Assembly: GCA_900771425.1 (NCBI GenBank)
Contig: CAAGNV010000064.1
Coordinates: forward strand, 1-43,484
Origin: Bacteroidaceae bacterium
GTDB lineage: Bacteria; Bacteroidota; Bacteroidia; Bacteroidales; Bacteroidaceae
Direction: 5' to 3'
Length of the DNA: 43,484 nt
Shown: positions 1-9,154 of the stretch, in pieces
How positions within the stretch are numbered: the first letter of the stretch is position 1
Layout of the letters: every line of letters starts with the position of its first letter
Program-made: the position numbers and the translations under genes
Notes under the pieces: model-generated
What the model was told of the DNA's origin: nothing
Seen by the model: the letters and a program-made list of their open reading frames with translations, nothing else
Database searches by the model: none

Positions 1-375
1 CACCTTCACTACGTTACGGTGTACAGGGTTATTGACCACTCGCTGCGCTCGTTGTAGCGTCCTCCAGACGCTTGTGAGATGAAAGCATATTTCCCATCAC
101 TCCAAATATCGGAAGAACCTCATATCCTACTACTGAAATGTCAAAGTATGTCGAGCGACGGGATTACACTGATTGGGCATGCGTCTGTCTTTAGTGACAA
201 TGCATCAGGGCTGGCACAAGTAAACACAATCGAGGGACAAGCGAGCAGGCCGTACTGCATAAATATGCAATAAATGCATAATTATGCATGCTTGGACCTG
301 TCAGAAAAAGGGCAGGAAGCATGGCAGAAACGTGATTTCGTATATACTTGATAATCACAGTAGTTAGTAGAGGGC
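1..375. other. Gene-free left edge
   Basis: I see no convincing gene here. Short open frames exist (for example 79-273) but none has a signal peptide, a recognisable motif or a promoter. The stretch contains AT-rich palindromic sequence near 256-288 (see the paired 17-bp repeat). At 102-119 there is a fragment, CCAAATATCGGAAGAACC, that looks like a shortened unit of the 22-bp array that starts at 386. The first 60 bases may be the tail region of something outside the window, but I cannot tell what. Confidence 0.5.
272..288. repeat. 17-bp palindromic direct repeat, left copy
   Basis: The 17 bases AAATGCATAATTATGCA include the perfect 14-bp palindrome TGCATAATTATGCA. An identical copy lies at 522-538, so the pair brackets the 22-bp-unit element at 376-487. 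Confidence 0.75.
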
Positions 376-487
376 AAAAACGCAGCCAAATCTTCGGGTC
401 GGAAGAACCAAATCTTATCGCGATAAGATCCAAATCTTATTGCCCGAAGAACCAAATCTTCCGACGCTAAGATTTGGCTGCGTTTTT
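376..487. repeat. Array A: inverted-repeat element with 22-bp tandem units
   Basis: Perfect 19-bp inverted repeats (376-394 and 469-487) enclose four tandem 22-bp units starting at 386, 408, 430 and 452. Each unit reads CCAAATCTT, then eight variable bases, then AAGAA or AAGAT, and each forms its own dyad; the second contains the 18-bp palindrome ATCTTATCGCGATAAGAT. The outer arms end in A5 and T5 tracts, so as RNA the whole could fold as one long hairpin. It lies downstream of the gene at 634-3981. The architecture resembles minisatellite-bearing MITEs known from Porphyromonas, but no transposase is nearby. Confidence 0.85.
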
Positions 488-521
488 CGTAGGTGCCAAA
501 TGGGTGTTGAGGAACATTCAA

Positions 522-538
522 AAATGCATAATTATGCA
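522..538. repeat. 17-bp palindromic direct repeat, right copy
   Basis: This is an exact copy of 272-288, in the same orientation, 250 bp downstream. It lies between the 376-487 element and the terminator of the large secreted-protein gene. It could be a protein-binding palindrome or a relic of target duplication around an inserted element. Confidence 0.75.
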
Positions 539-550
539 GTTACACGCATA

Positions 551-586
551 AGCAAAAAGGGATGCCATCGATCTGACGGCATCCCT
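551..586 (-). terminator. Intrinsic terminator of the 634-3981 gene
   Basis: On the minus strand a perfect 9-bp stem (578-586 with 558-566, AGGGATGCC) is followed by a T5 run. It lies 48 bp past the stop codon of the large secreted-protein gene. Confidence 0.85.
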
Positions 587-633
587 CTTTGGATTGTTTC
601 GCCTGCAAGCATGTTGCAGGGGGTTATGTGGGT

Positions 634-3600
634 TTACTTCACGAATGTCTTCTTGCCATTCATGATGACGATACCCTTGTATGAGTTGTTGACAACCTGA
701 CCTGCGAGGTTATAGCGTACGCCGTCTGCAGGTGCCGATGTAGCGTTGTTGATGCCTGTTGGCACTTCCTTGCCGAGGTATAAGAGCTGGAAGTCATCGT
801 AGATCAACCAGTCGCCACCAACGGCAGCAGTCTTGCGGAGACCGATACGGAGGTCGCTGTTGTCTTCGAGCATGATCTGTGCTGAAACCTGATAAGCCTC
901 TGGGTTGTTCTTGTAGCGGCAATAGATACCAGCCATTGAAGTAGCATACCAGTAAGTTACGTCGCCGTCAACTACCTTAACATCGTATGGATAGCCTGGG
1001 TTATCGTAATCGATTTCGCTGTGATAGAGGATAGTGCCGTCTTCGAGAGTGTATTCAGCCTTATCCTCGTCACGGAGTTCGTCGTAGAAGAGGAATGTAC
1101 CGTCGTTACCGATGCCGTAGTCCTCGTCCTTAATCTGGAATGAACCTACGAATGATGGTTCTTCGAAGTATTCAGAGCAGAGTGAAGGTACGTAAGCCAT
1201 ACGGTCGTTGAGGTAGAGTTCAGCATTGCGGTTCTCCCAGAATTCCATATCCATGGCTGCAGCATAGTTCCAGTTGTAATATACGCCACCGGTTGCGCTG
1301 CCTGGATCGCCACCGTCACGATAGAGTGCGTGACAACGGAGTTCGTATGCACCTGCAGGGAGGTTACGGATAACCTGATAGATATCGAATGGACCTGTGT
1401 TCCAGATTTCAGCCATTTCACGACCGTATTCGTTGATTGAAGGTGTAGCACCTTCGCAAGTCCAACCTGTAGCAGGACCGTCAGCAAGTGAAGGGTTCAC
1501 GATGAGGTCGGTGATGTCCATAGGATCGAGTTCAGAAGCATTGTCAGAACCACGCTCCTTGAAGATTGCTTCGTTGATAGGACCAGCGAGTTGCTTCTCA
1601 AAGTCAGCGAGTTTCTCGGCAGAGCCAGCATAGTTGGCAGTCAGGAATGCTTCCTGTTCAGCGATGATAGCAGCGATAGCTTCAGAGTCGAATGTCTTTG
1701 CCTTTGCGTTGGCACGGAGATAAGAGAGGTATGCGTTATATACGTCGGTTGCAGCCTGAGCATCCTTGTATGTATCAGCATCGCCTGTGCCGAGTTCGTT
1801 GGCAAATGCAAATCCCTGGTCGAGCATGAGGTATTCTGCTGAACCTTCTTCATATTCAGTCATGGTATTCAGGTAGTTGTTGAGTGTAGATGACTCGAAT
1901 ACGCCGATTGCGTTCTTTGCAGCATCGATATACTTTGTTGCTTCGTCAAGAGTTGCGAGAGCAGCTGCATAAGCATCGTAACCTTCGATAGGGAACTGAA
2001 TTGCGTCGAGGATTTCGTCAACAGCAGTGATGTCGCCGAGCCATGTCAGGCTTTCAGCCTCGTTAGCCTTGACTGCATCGTACTCGCTCTGGAGCATAGC
2101 AGTGAAGTCAGGAGTATCGCCGTAGTAGTAGAGTTGGAAACCAGTAACAGCATAGAAGCCGTTTGAACGTGAGCCGATAACGACCTTTCCGTCTTCTACC
2201 TTGACCATGTTGGTGCGGAGTGACTGCCAGTCGTCGGTACGATAGAGAGGCCAGTTGCCTGCACCCCACCACCAGTGCTCACCCTTGTGAGTGAACTGTG
2301 CCTTTTCCATTGTGGCATCGTCTGGAGTTTGGCCAGGGCAAATATAAACGTACTGGTTGTACTTTGAAGGTTCTTCACCTGCATTGATGAAGAGAGCACC
2401 CATTGAGTAGTAACCGTTAGGGAGGTCAGTAATTACCTGACGCATTTCCTGATAACCGCCCTGTGGTTCTGCTGCCCATGCACCAACTGCAGTATATCCG
2501 TGCTGCATTGTCACATTGTCGATTGAGCCCATCCAGCCCTGAATCTGATAGTTGTAGATCCATTCGCCGATAGCCTCGGCATCCTGTGTCCATTTAACGT
2601 CTGTTGCCACTGGAATCCAGTCTGGGTGTTCGTTCAGTACGTCCTTCCAGCCTTGTTCCTGAATGTTCTGAACCCAAGTCGATTCGATTTCTTCGTTGTA
2701 CTCATAGTAGCCCTTCTCTGCATTCCACTTTGGAGTATATTCGTTGTTACAGAAGAATGGGAAGTTGATGAGTGCAGAGAAGTCGTATGCACCGTTGACC
2801 TTACCGTCAGACATCATGTACTGTACGCGAGCTTCACGGAGTGCAGTCAGTGCCTGAGCGTATGCCTCTGGACCGTCGAGTGTCATATCTTCGTTCTCAG
2901 CAACAGCCTTAGCTGCTTCGAGAGCAGTCTGAAGTTCTGCAACGCCTGAGTAAGTAGCAGCCTCACAGAGGTCTTCTACGTTAGCGATGATAAGTGAAAG
3001 AGACTTGGCATCAGCGAGATAAGCCTTAAATTGTTCAGTGAGAAGTTCGAGTTGTTCGGTAGCAGCCTGTACGCTCTCAACATCTGCTTCGTCGAAGTCA
3101 ACTTCCATGATTGCATCGTCAAGCATACCTGCAAGTGTATAGTAACCAGCAATATTGATTTCGTCCTTCAGTTCCTGAGCACGGCCTGATGCTACGTCAA
3201 GTTCCTCGATAGCCAATACGATTTCGTTTGGTTCGCCCTGATAGTAGAGGCGGAAATTGGTTGCCATGAATGAGTCGGCAGAGTGTGGAGCACCCTTCTT
3301 GATACCGACCTTCACATAACCATCTTCCTTCAGGTAGAACGTAGCAGTGTTATACTTTGTGCCCATTCCGTCGTTGAACGGCTGATAGAAACCTGCCTGG
3401 AACCAGAGGTTTGAACCTGGTACGGATGTAGGTCCCCACTTGCCGCCGCACTGATCATAGCGTCCGTCTGAAGGGTCCCAGCCCATCTGAGCGATAGTAA
3501 CAGAGTCAGCAGCATAAATCTGGCTGTAGTTCTCTTCAAAGAGACGAGGCATGAGCGCAGTCTTGAACACCTTGCCTTCAGTAAATTCTTCACTTGTAAT

Positions 3601-3981
3601 GTCATAGACACCTGTAGAAGCGAAAATCCATGCACGGTCTTCCCACTTGTTGGCACCAGTGCCAGCCCATGTGTTAGGGTCATCATCCCAAGATGTACCA
3701 CCACGGTAGTAGCCCTGGCAGGTCACCTCATACATACCGGCAGGGAGCTGAATAATCTGGTAGAGTTCAGCCTCGCCACCATCATACATTTCGAAAGAAC
3801 CTCCGGTTTGAGTGGTACTTCCGTTAGTCTGAATCCAAGTCCAGCAGTCAAACGGATCATTCTCAAAACTAAGGTTGCCCCATGAAACCTGGTCGGTGAT
3901 TTCTTCACCTTCGCTCCATGGTTGCGCCATTGCGGTAATGCCGAAACAAGCAGCAAGCGCAAGCGTAAATAGTTTTTTCAT
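634..3981 (-). CDS. Large secreted multi-module protein, three beta-sandwich modules
   Basis: The 1115-residue product has an N-terminal signal peptide (about residues 1-19, cleavage after AMA). Three related modules can be seen, at about 30-250, 400-650 and 840-1070. Each has the pattern LPAG/LPNG-x-Y followed by an aromatic strand (TCQGYYR, CHALYR) and ends in a strand such as DDFQLLYLG or GFQLYYYG. This is typical of galactose-binding-like carbohydrate-binding folds. Ala/Glu-rich helical linkers separate them. The C-terminus (YNLAGQVV, then GIVIMNGKK) is the short tail common on secreted Prevotella proteins. No catalytic motif is recognised. Codon use is strongly biased, suggesting high expression. 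It is transcribed divergently from the hybrid regulator at 4902. Function is inferred only as cell-surface or secreted binding, possibly of glycans. Confidence 0.8.
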   Translation of the reverse strand: MKKLFTLALAACFGITAMAQPWSEGEEITDQVSWGNLSFENDPFDCWTWIQTNGSTTQTGGSFEMYDGGEAELYQIIQLPAGMYEVTCQGYYRGGTSWDDDPNTWAGTGANKWEDRAWIFASTGVYDITSEEFTEGKVFKTALMPRLFEENYSQIYAADSVTIAQMGWDPSDGRYDQCGGKWGPTSVPGSNLWFQAGFYQPFNDGMGTKYNTATFYLKEDGYVKVGIKKGAPHSADSFMATNFRLYYQGEPNEIVLAIEELDVASGRAQELKDEINIAGYYTLAGMLDDAIMEVDFDEADVESVQAATEQLELLTEQFKAYLADAKSLSLIIANVEDLCEAATYSGVAELQTALEAAKAVAENEDMTLDGPEAYAQALTALREARVQYMMSDGKVNGAYDFSALINFPFFCNNEYTPKWNAEKGYYEYNEEIESTWVQNIQEQGWKDVLNEHPDWIPVATDVKWTQDAEAIGEWIYNYQIQGWMGSIDNVTMQHGYTAVGAWAAEPQGGYQEMRQVITDLPNGYYSMGALFINAGEEPSKYNQYVYICPGQTPDDATMEKAQFTHKGEHWWWGAGNWPLYRTDDWQSLRTNMVKVEDGKVVIGSRSNGFYAVTGFQLYYYGDTPDFTAMLQSEYDAVKANEAESLTWLGDITAVDEILDAIQFPIEGYDAYAAALATLDEATKYIDAAKNAIGVFESSTLNNYLNTMTEYEEGSAEYLMLDQGFAFANELGTGDADTYKDAQAATDVYNAYLSYLRANAKAKTFDSEAIAAIIAEQEAFLTANYAGSAEKLADFEKQLAGPINEAIFKERGSDNASELDPMDITDLIVNPSLADGPATGWTCEGATPSINEYGREMAEIWNTGPFDIYQVIRNLPAGAYELRCHALYRDGGDPGSATGGVYYNWNYAAAMDMEFWENRNAELYLNDRMAYVPSLCSEYFEEPSFVGSFQIKDEDYGIGNDGTFLFYDELRDEDKAEYTLEDGTILYHSEIDYDNPGYPYDVKVVDGDVTYWYATSMAGIYCRYKNNPEAYQVSAQIMLEDNSDLRIGLRKTAAVGGDWLIYDDFQLLYLGKEVPTGINNATSAPADGVRYNLAGQVVNNSYKGIVIMNGKKTFVK

Positions 3982-4163
3982 AAGCGATTGTTTTGTGTTA
4001 GTTAATATAATTGATTAAAAAAAATAGATTTGTTTATTGCATTGAAGTATTTATCATTATTCGGGGACGTTATTTAAGAGTTCGTTAGCACTGAGTTTTG
4101 TTAAGTTATGTACTTATCACCTTATATATAATAAAAGGCGTTTGATTGTATTAGTAATAATGT

Positions 4164-4192
4164 CAAATCTACCAAACCGACATCCACCTCAA
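4164..4192 (-). promoter_or_regulatory. Candidate promoter of the 634-3981 gene
   Basis: On the minus strand TTG (4190-4192) is followed after 18 nt by TAGATTTG (4164-4171), close to the Bacteroidetes -33/-7 pattern. The spacing is one base short of usual. The start site would be near 4157. Confidence 0.4.
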
Positions 4193-4321
4193 CCATTCAT
4201 CATCAAGAGCCAAAGTTGCATCTGACGGGAATCAGGTAATTAATCGGTTCGTGAAGCCCCGAAATCAACATAGTTAAGTTCAATTCATTGATTACATGGA
4301 TGCTCCCTGCGATTCTGCGTG

Positions 4322-4329
4322 CAAAGGTA
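4322..4329 (-). promoter_or_regulatory. Alternative -7 element for the 634-3981 gene
   Basis: TACCTTTG on the minus strand fits TAnnTTTG, but no TTTG lies at the expected -33 distance. If used, the 5' leader would be about 335 nt. Confidence 0.3.
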
Positions 4330-4403
4330 ACAATTAAGAAATACAGATAATAGGATTTTTATTATATTTTATATGCAAATTGTCATATCGACATAAATAG
4401 AAC

Positions 4404-4432
4404 AAAAAAAGTTCCCGCCTCACGGTGAGAAC
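4404..4432 (-). terminator. Minus-strand terminator inside the divergent spacer
   Basis: On the minus strand GTTCTCACC, loop GTGA, GGCGGGAAC and seven Ts make a GC-rich hairpin with one wobble and one mismatch. It lies upstream of the gene at 634-3981, so it must end a separate minus-strand transcript or act as an attenuator in a very long leader. Confidence 0.55.
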
Positions 4433-4482
4433 TCTCGAATTACTAATCAAACTTAACTATTAAACTAACTATTATTTATCAT

Positions 4483-4602
4483 TTACTCTATTCTGCTTAT
4501 GACTAATCTAATTTCGTTGTTTATCCTCTTTTCAACGAGTAGTGAAATTAAATATTTGTACTTGGACCATTTTAGGTGCTCAATCAATATTTTCGGGAAC
4601 AT
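4483..4602 (-). CDS. Possible 39-residue small protein
   Basis: A 39-codon frame starts MFPKILIEHLKWSKYKYL and ends just before the minus-strand terminator at 4404-4432. A -7-like element (TAACTTTG, 4688-4695) lies upstream. The product is basic, Lys/Ile-rich and has no recognised family. Length alone is not convincing and no ribosome binding site is visible. The transcript could equally be a non-coding RNA. Confidence 0.2.
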   Translation of the reverse strand: MFPKILIEHLKWSKYKYLISLLVEKRINNEIRLVISRIE

Positions 4603-4687
4603 GATGTTTTCGGTGTCGTTTCACGGTGTATTTACATGTTCTTTTCAGACATCAATTGGCTGTTGTCTGTCCTTTCTTTTCACGTTG

Positions 4688-4695
4688 CAAAGTTA
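4688..4695 (-). promoter_or_regulatory. -7-like element for a possible small transcript
   Basis: TAACTTTG on the minus strand matches TAnnTTTG exactly. No TTTG is found 19-21 nt upstream. With the terminator at 4404-4432 it would define a transcript of roughly 275 nt. Confidence 0.3.
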
Positions 4696-4817
4696 CGCAC
4701 AATTAGCACACTTTAGTGTTTACAATGACAATAAACATTATAAATACGTTACATATCTTTAAAATTCGATACAAAACATTATAATTTTGCGATATTCTAC
4801 CCTTTATTTGGATTTTT

Positions 4818-4849
4818 CTTGCTCTTATGACGATTTTTTCATACTTTTG
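4818..4849 (+). promoter_or_regulatory. Promoter of the hybrid two-component regulator
   Basis: CTTG (4818-4821), 20 nt, then TACTTTTG (4842-4849) fits the Bacteroidetes consensus. The start site would be near 4856, leaving a leader of about 45 nt before the ATG at 4902. A GATACAA motif lies just upstream (4769-4775). Confidence 0.6.
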
Positions 4850-4901
4850 TCGGCAAATAGCAAGATAAGTATAATTAGAAGAAGAAAAAGACGGAAAAAG
4901 G

Positions 4902-7900
4902 ATGAAAAAACAATCACGAAACATACTATTACAGATACTCATAACAACATTGGTTCTTTGCCTGACTACCGATGTTTATTCACAGATTCCGAGAATCTAC
5001 ACTATTCAAAGGGGACTGACCACAAGTGAAATCAACGACATCTCCGTTGACAAAAGGGGCATTGTATGGATTTCAGGCCCAAGATGCCTTGAGACATTCG
5101 ACGGAAACGACTTTCACCCAGTATCATTCTATGACGAAGAGAAAGGCGAGTACATAAGCAGTTCGTTCAACAGCGTCGATGACATAGGCAACAACAATTA
5201 CCTGGTGCACACAAACAAAGGACTTTATGTCTATCACCTGAACGACGGTTGGTTTCAGCGAATCATTTGTGACGACAACGAAAACCCCGACCTGGGCTAC
5301 CCTTCGGCATACAGTATGCCATACGTAAAGCCCAACCAGCGTGTCATCATAACCTCCGGCTGGGGATTATTCATCTTTGACTCCGAGAAACTTGAGATTG
5401 ACAGGAAAGAAAGCGAACGACTTCACAACATATTAAGGGAGTCGTACTTCCACCATGCATATTTAGACAGTCACAAAAACTTATGGCTCGACTATCACGA
5501 CTATGAAGTAAAACTCTTCAGCACCGAAAAATCCAAATTCATAAAATATAAGATTACCACTGAGGCCAAGAACATCCTTGCAAGCAGTTCGATCGAAAGC
5601 ATAACCGAAATTGACGGCAATATATATATAGGTATAAGCAACCATATCCTGAAGTATGATTACCGCACGAACATAATCTCGGTCATCGTCTCCGACATTG
5701 GCTCACCTATCAACGTGCTATGTCCGACAAATGACGGCAAAATCCTTGTCGGTACAGACAGCAAGGGTCTGTTTGTAATGAGCAAGGACGGTCAGACATC
5801 GCCTTACCTGACAATGAATGCAAGCCTCAACCTTGACTATGCAAAAGTCAAGAGCATAGAGATTCTGGACGACGGTACAATGGTAATCGGTGTATATCAG
5901 AAAGGTCTGATAGTGATTCCGCCAGCAATGAAAGACTTTACCTATCACGCCATCTCGCCAGACAACGACGGCATCAACGCATCGTGCATCTCAGCGATGA
6001 CAAAAGGCTGGATCGCTACCGACGGCTGTGGTATGTTTAAGACATCAGGCATTGAGAATCAGTCAAGCAGAGTCACTGAAGGACTCAATTCCACACTCGT
6101 GCAGACCGTCATAACCGACAAGCACGGCACGGCGTGGATAGGCAGCTACGGAGGCGGTGTGCAACAGTATGCCGACGGCAAGTTCATAACGCCGGAATGG
6201 CTTAGTGCACTCAAGAAATCCCCCATAATGTCGCTGGCATACGATTCAGCAAATGACGTAATATATATCGGAACCAACGGTATGGGCGTAATGGTCGCCA
6301 ACATCAAAGCACAAAAGTGCATGAACCTTGCTTCAAGCGACATCACAAACACATGGATCTCCACCCTGCATTACGACAGCCAGGAATCAACACTGTGGAT
6401 AGGTACGCCCGAAGACTTGTTTTTCGTAAACACCAAAAACAAGAAAGGCGGCAAGATGGGATACAAAGGGATCCAATGGACCGAAATCAACTGTATCAAG
6501 ACCGACATCGCGCATGTATTCGTCGGAACCTCGATGGGTCTGGTCATCGCTGACAAAAACGACCCTACACATGACGAACCGCTCCACATACTCAGGGACG
6601 AACGCGTCATGGCATTGGAAATGTCTAAAAGCGATTTATGGGTAGCAACGTCAGGAAGCATCGTACGTATCGACGACATAGTTGCCGAAGGAACAAAGAA
6701 AAATGCCCAAAGCAACAGCAGTAGCGGGAATGGCGACGAACCAAAATTCACCATTTACAAATCATTCGGAGGTGTGTTCATAGGTGAGTTCCATCGCAAC
6801 AGCAGCATGAAGACGAGCAAGGGACGCATCCTATTCGGTGCAGATAACGGTATTATCAGTTTCCTGCCAGAAAAGATTCGCCAGAACCAGAAGTTGAACA
6901 AAGACCTTATCTTCACAAGCATTACCATCGGCGACCGCAAGCCAACCATTTCAGTACCGGATTATATTGAATTAGAAGCAAACGAAAACGCAATAAACGT
7001 AACCTTCTGCGTTCCAAACCTGGCCCTGCCGCAGCGTATCCAATACGAATACATGGTTGAAGGCATTGACAACACATGGCGCACATGCCAGGGCAGTGCA
7101 CAAGCGCACTATTCAGGACTGCGTGCCGGCAAATATACGCTGAAAGTCAGAGCATACGACGAGACCGACAAAGAAAACTACATCGAGACAAGCCTCAAGA
7201 TAAAAGTTGCACCTCACTGGTACGCTTCCATTTGGGCATGGATTGCATACCTGCTCATCATCGGCATACTCACCTACAACCTTGTACGTGCTTACAAGCT
7301 ACGCCAGCGACAGCAGTTAGTCATCCGTCAAGTACGTCAGGAAGAGAGACTTAAAGAAGCACGTCTGAAACTATTCACATCGATAGCACACGAACTGCGC
7401 TCGCCTCTGACCATGATCGTTTCGCCTTTGAAACAAATCATGTCAACCGACAACGACAAATCACGCCAGTATCATTACAACATAATGATGCGCAACTCAC
7501 AGCGACTGCTCAATATCGTGAAGCAAATAACAGACATACGACAAATTGACAGCGGCAAACTGCACCTGATGTTCCGCGAAGTCAACTTCATCAACTACAC
7601 CAACAACATCTACGACAACTATGCCGCATACGCTGCGATGAAAAAGATATCGTTCATCGTCGAACATAGCGTAGAGAACCTACACGTATGGATAGACCCT
7701 GTTCATTTCGAGAAGATTATATCGAACCTGCTATCGAACGCATTCAAATTCACGCCTGAAGACGGAACAATCATAGTACGAACCAATGTAGTAGGCAACA
7801 AGATGGAACTGAGGTTCTACAACACAGGGTTCAATGGCGAAGGCACTGAATTGGAGCAACTCTTTGAACGGTTCTATCAAGGCAGCAACTCCGATGGACA

Positions 7901-8966
7901 AAACGGTTCAGGCATTGGGCTGAGCCTTGTTGACGAACTCACACGTATGCACCATGGCGACATCAGCGTTCATAAGGTTGAGCCCGACGGCATCGAGTTC
8001 CTGCTCCACTTCCCTATCGGCAACGAACATCTGGCAGCCAGCGAGATGGTAATCGAGAAAGAAGAAGAAGAAACTCCGCAACTCGTCAAGAACGAAGACC
8101 TGAAGATTGAACTCACAGAAATCACATTGCCACCAACCGACGGCAAACCAGATCCTAACAAGCGCTACACACTTCTCGTTGTCGATGACGACAAAGACCT
8201 GTGTCAATATGTAGCAGACCAACTGGCAGAGCAATACAACGTCATCACTGCCAACAGCGGAAACAGTGCTTGGCAGCAAGTGCTCTCCGTTCGCCCTGAC
8301 GTCGTAGTGACCGACATACGCATGCCTGACGGCGACGGTCTGGAACTGTGCCAGCGCATAAAGAGCAATCCTGAGACCGACAACATTCCTACAATCATAC
8401 TCACGAGCGAAAATGACGACGAGGTACACCTGAAGAGTCTTGCCCTGAAAGCCGACCACTTCATATCGAAGCCATTCAACCTGCTTATGTTGCAAGGAGC
8501 AATCAGTCAGGTGCTTTATGTACGTGAGATAATCCTCCAACGTACAGTACGCAAGGATGTCGCATCAGGCGACTACACCCGCGTCACACTCACATCGGCA
8601 GACAGCAAACTCTTCGAGCGAATACAGAAGTCTATACAAGACCACCTCGACGACAGCGAATACGGAGTCGAAGAAATGGCTTCAGAGGTAGGAATCAGCC
8701 GCGTACACCTCAACCGCAAGATGAAGGAACACTACGGAGTCAGTCCTAACACCTTCATCAAGACATACCGACTGAAACAAGCTGCATACCTACTCGTCCA
8801 CACGTCAAGCGTCAACATCAGCGAAGTAGCCTATACCGTAGGATTCTCAACAGCCGCTTATTTCAGTACGTCGTTCCGTGCGCACTTCGGCATGACTCCG
8901 AAAGAATTTGTTGCCCACTACTCCGACAATCTCGCCGACGAGACATTGCAGAAGTTATTGGTTTGA
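4902..8966 (+). CDS. Hybrid two-component system sensor/regulator (HTCS)
   Basis: This 1354-residue protein joins sensor and transcription factor in one chain. In order: signal peptide (about 1-27); periplasmic two-bladed sensor propellers with repeats such as GIVWISG and GTAWIGSYGGG (about 30-700); a Y_Y_Y domain (about 690-765); one membrane span (about 772-795); HisKA with the phosphorylated His830 in SIAHELRSP; HATPase with N-box NLLSNAFKF and GSGIGLSLV; a receiver domain with Asp1138 in VVVTDIRMPDGDG; and a C-terminal AraC-type HTH (about 1255-1350). In Bacteroidetes such proteins sense glycan fragments directly and activate polysaccharide utilisation genes. No SusC/SusD pair lies in the window. 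The GH43 cluster at 20292-24924 is a candidate target; the substrate is not shown by the sequence. Confidence 0.95.
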   Translation: MKKQSRNILLQILITTLVLCLTTDVYSQIPRIYTIQRGLTTSEINDISVDKRGIVWISGPRCLETFDGNDFHPVSFYDEEKGEYISSSFNSVDDIGNNNYLVHTNKGLYVYHLNDGWFQRIICDDNENPDLGYPSAYSMPYVKPNQRVIITSGWGLFIFDSEKLEIDRKESERLHNILRESYFHHAYLDSHKNLWLDYHDYEVKLFSTEKSKFIKYKITTEAKNILASSSIESITEIDGNIYIGISNHILKYDYRTNIISVIVSDIGSPINVLCPTNDGKILVGTDSKGLFVMSKDGQTSPYLTMNASLNLDYAKVKSIEILDDGTMVIGVYQKGLIVIPPAMKDFTYHAISPDNDGINASCISAMTKGWIATDGCGMFKTSGIENQSSRVTEGLNSTLVQTVITDKHGTAWIGSYGGGVQQYADGKFITPEWLSALKKSPIMSLAYDSANDVIYIGTNGMGVMVANIKAQKCMNLASSDITNTWISTLHYDSQESTLWIGTPEDLFFVNTKNKKGGKMGYKGIQWTEINCIKTDIAHVFVGTSMGLVIADKNDPTHDEPLHILRDERVMALEMSKSDLWVATSGSIVRIDDIVAEGTKKNAQSNSSSGNGDEPKFTIYKSFGGVFIGEFHRNSSMKTSKGRILFGADNGIISFLPEKIRQNQKLNKDLIFTSITIGDRKPTISVPDYIELEANENAINVTFCVPNLALPQRIQYEYMVEGIDNTWRTCQGSAQAHYSGLRAGKYTLKVRAYDETDKENYIETSLKIKVAPHWYASIWAWIAYLLIIGILTYNLVRAYKLRQRQQLVIRQVRQEERLKEARLKLFTSIAHELRSPLTMIVSPLKQIMSTDNDKSRQYHYNIMMRNSQRLLNIVKQITDIRQIDSGKLHLMFREVNFINYTNNIYDNYAAYAAMKKISFIVEHSVENLHVWIDPVHFEKIISNLLSNAFKFTPEDGTIIVRTNVVGNKMELRFYNTGFNGEGTELEQLFERFYQGSNSDGQNGSGIGLSLVDELTRMHHGDISVHKVEPDGIEFLLHFPIGNEHLAASEMVIEKEEEETPQLVKNEDLKIELTEITLPPTDGKPDPNKRYTLLVVDDDKDLCQYVADQLAEQYNVITANSGNSAWQQVLSVRPDVVVTDIRMPDGDGLELCQRIKSNPETDNIPTIILTSENDDEVHLKSLALKADHFISKPFNLLMLQGAISQVLYVREIILQRTVRKDVASGDYTRVTLTSADSKLFERIQKSIQDHLDDSEYGVEEMASEVGISRVHLNRKMKEHYGVSPNTFIKTYRLKQAAYLLVHTSSVNISEVAYTVGFSTAAYFSTSFRAHFGMTPKEFVAHYSDNLADETLQKLLV

Positions 8967-9074
8967 CATCACCAATAGCTCTTAGCAGAGCAAGAAGATG
9001 TACATCAATGCCGGCGGCACCACTTTCAACAAATGGCTCACGTAAACACTATTGCCTCTTGCTACCTTTTCAAT

Positions 9075-9138
9075 TATTGCTTCTACACAACAGAACTCAT
9101 GCGAGTATGTGTTCTGTTGTGTAGAAGCAATAGTTTTT
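9075..9138 (+). terminator. Terminator of the hybrid regulator gene
   Basis: A perfect 22-bp stem (9075-9096 with 9111-9132) with a 14-nt loop is followed by GTTTTT. It lies 109 bp past the stop codon. Confidence 0.85.
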
Positions 9139-9154
9139 AGTAAAACATCCATAT

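Larger units (their letters stand above)
3982..4901. other. 920-bp divergent intergenic region with long leader and possible small transcript
   Basis: This spacer separates the secreted-protein gene (-) from the hybrid regulator (+). It contains minus-strand -7-like elements at 4164, 4322 and 4688, a minus-strand terminator at 4404-4432 and the regulator promoter at 4818-4849. The secreted-protein mRNA would have a leader of about 175 or 335 nt depending on which promoter is used. I recognise no known riboswitch in it. Confidence 0.5.

Noticed and set aside
79..273. 64-codon plus-strand frame near the left edge
   Set aside because: Composition is unremarkable, it has no promoter or motif, and it ends in palindromic AT-rich sequence.
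4195..4310. A riboswitch in the leader of the 634-3981 gene
   Set aside because: Short complementary segments exist, but I could not match any known class (TPP, cobalamin, SAM, FMN), so I make no claim.
7908..8540. 210-codon minus-strand frame inside the hybrid regulator
   Set aside because: It is antisense to the kinase/receiver region, whose motifs are clear on the plus strand; it is a shadow of coding bias.
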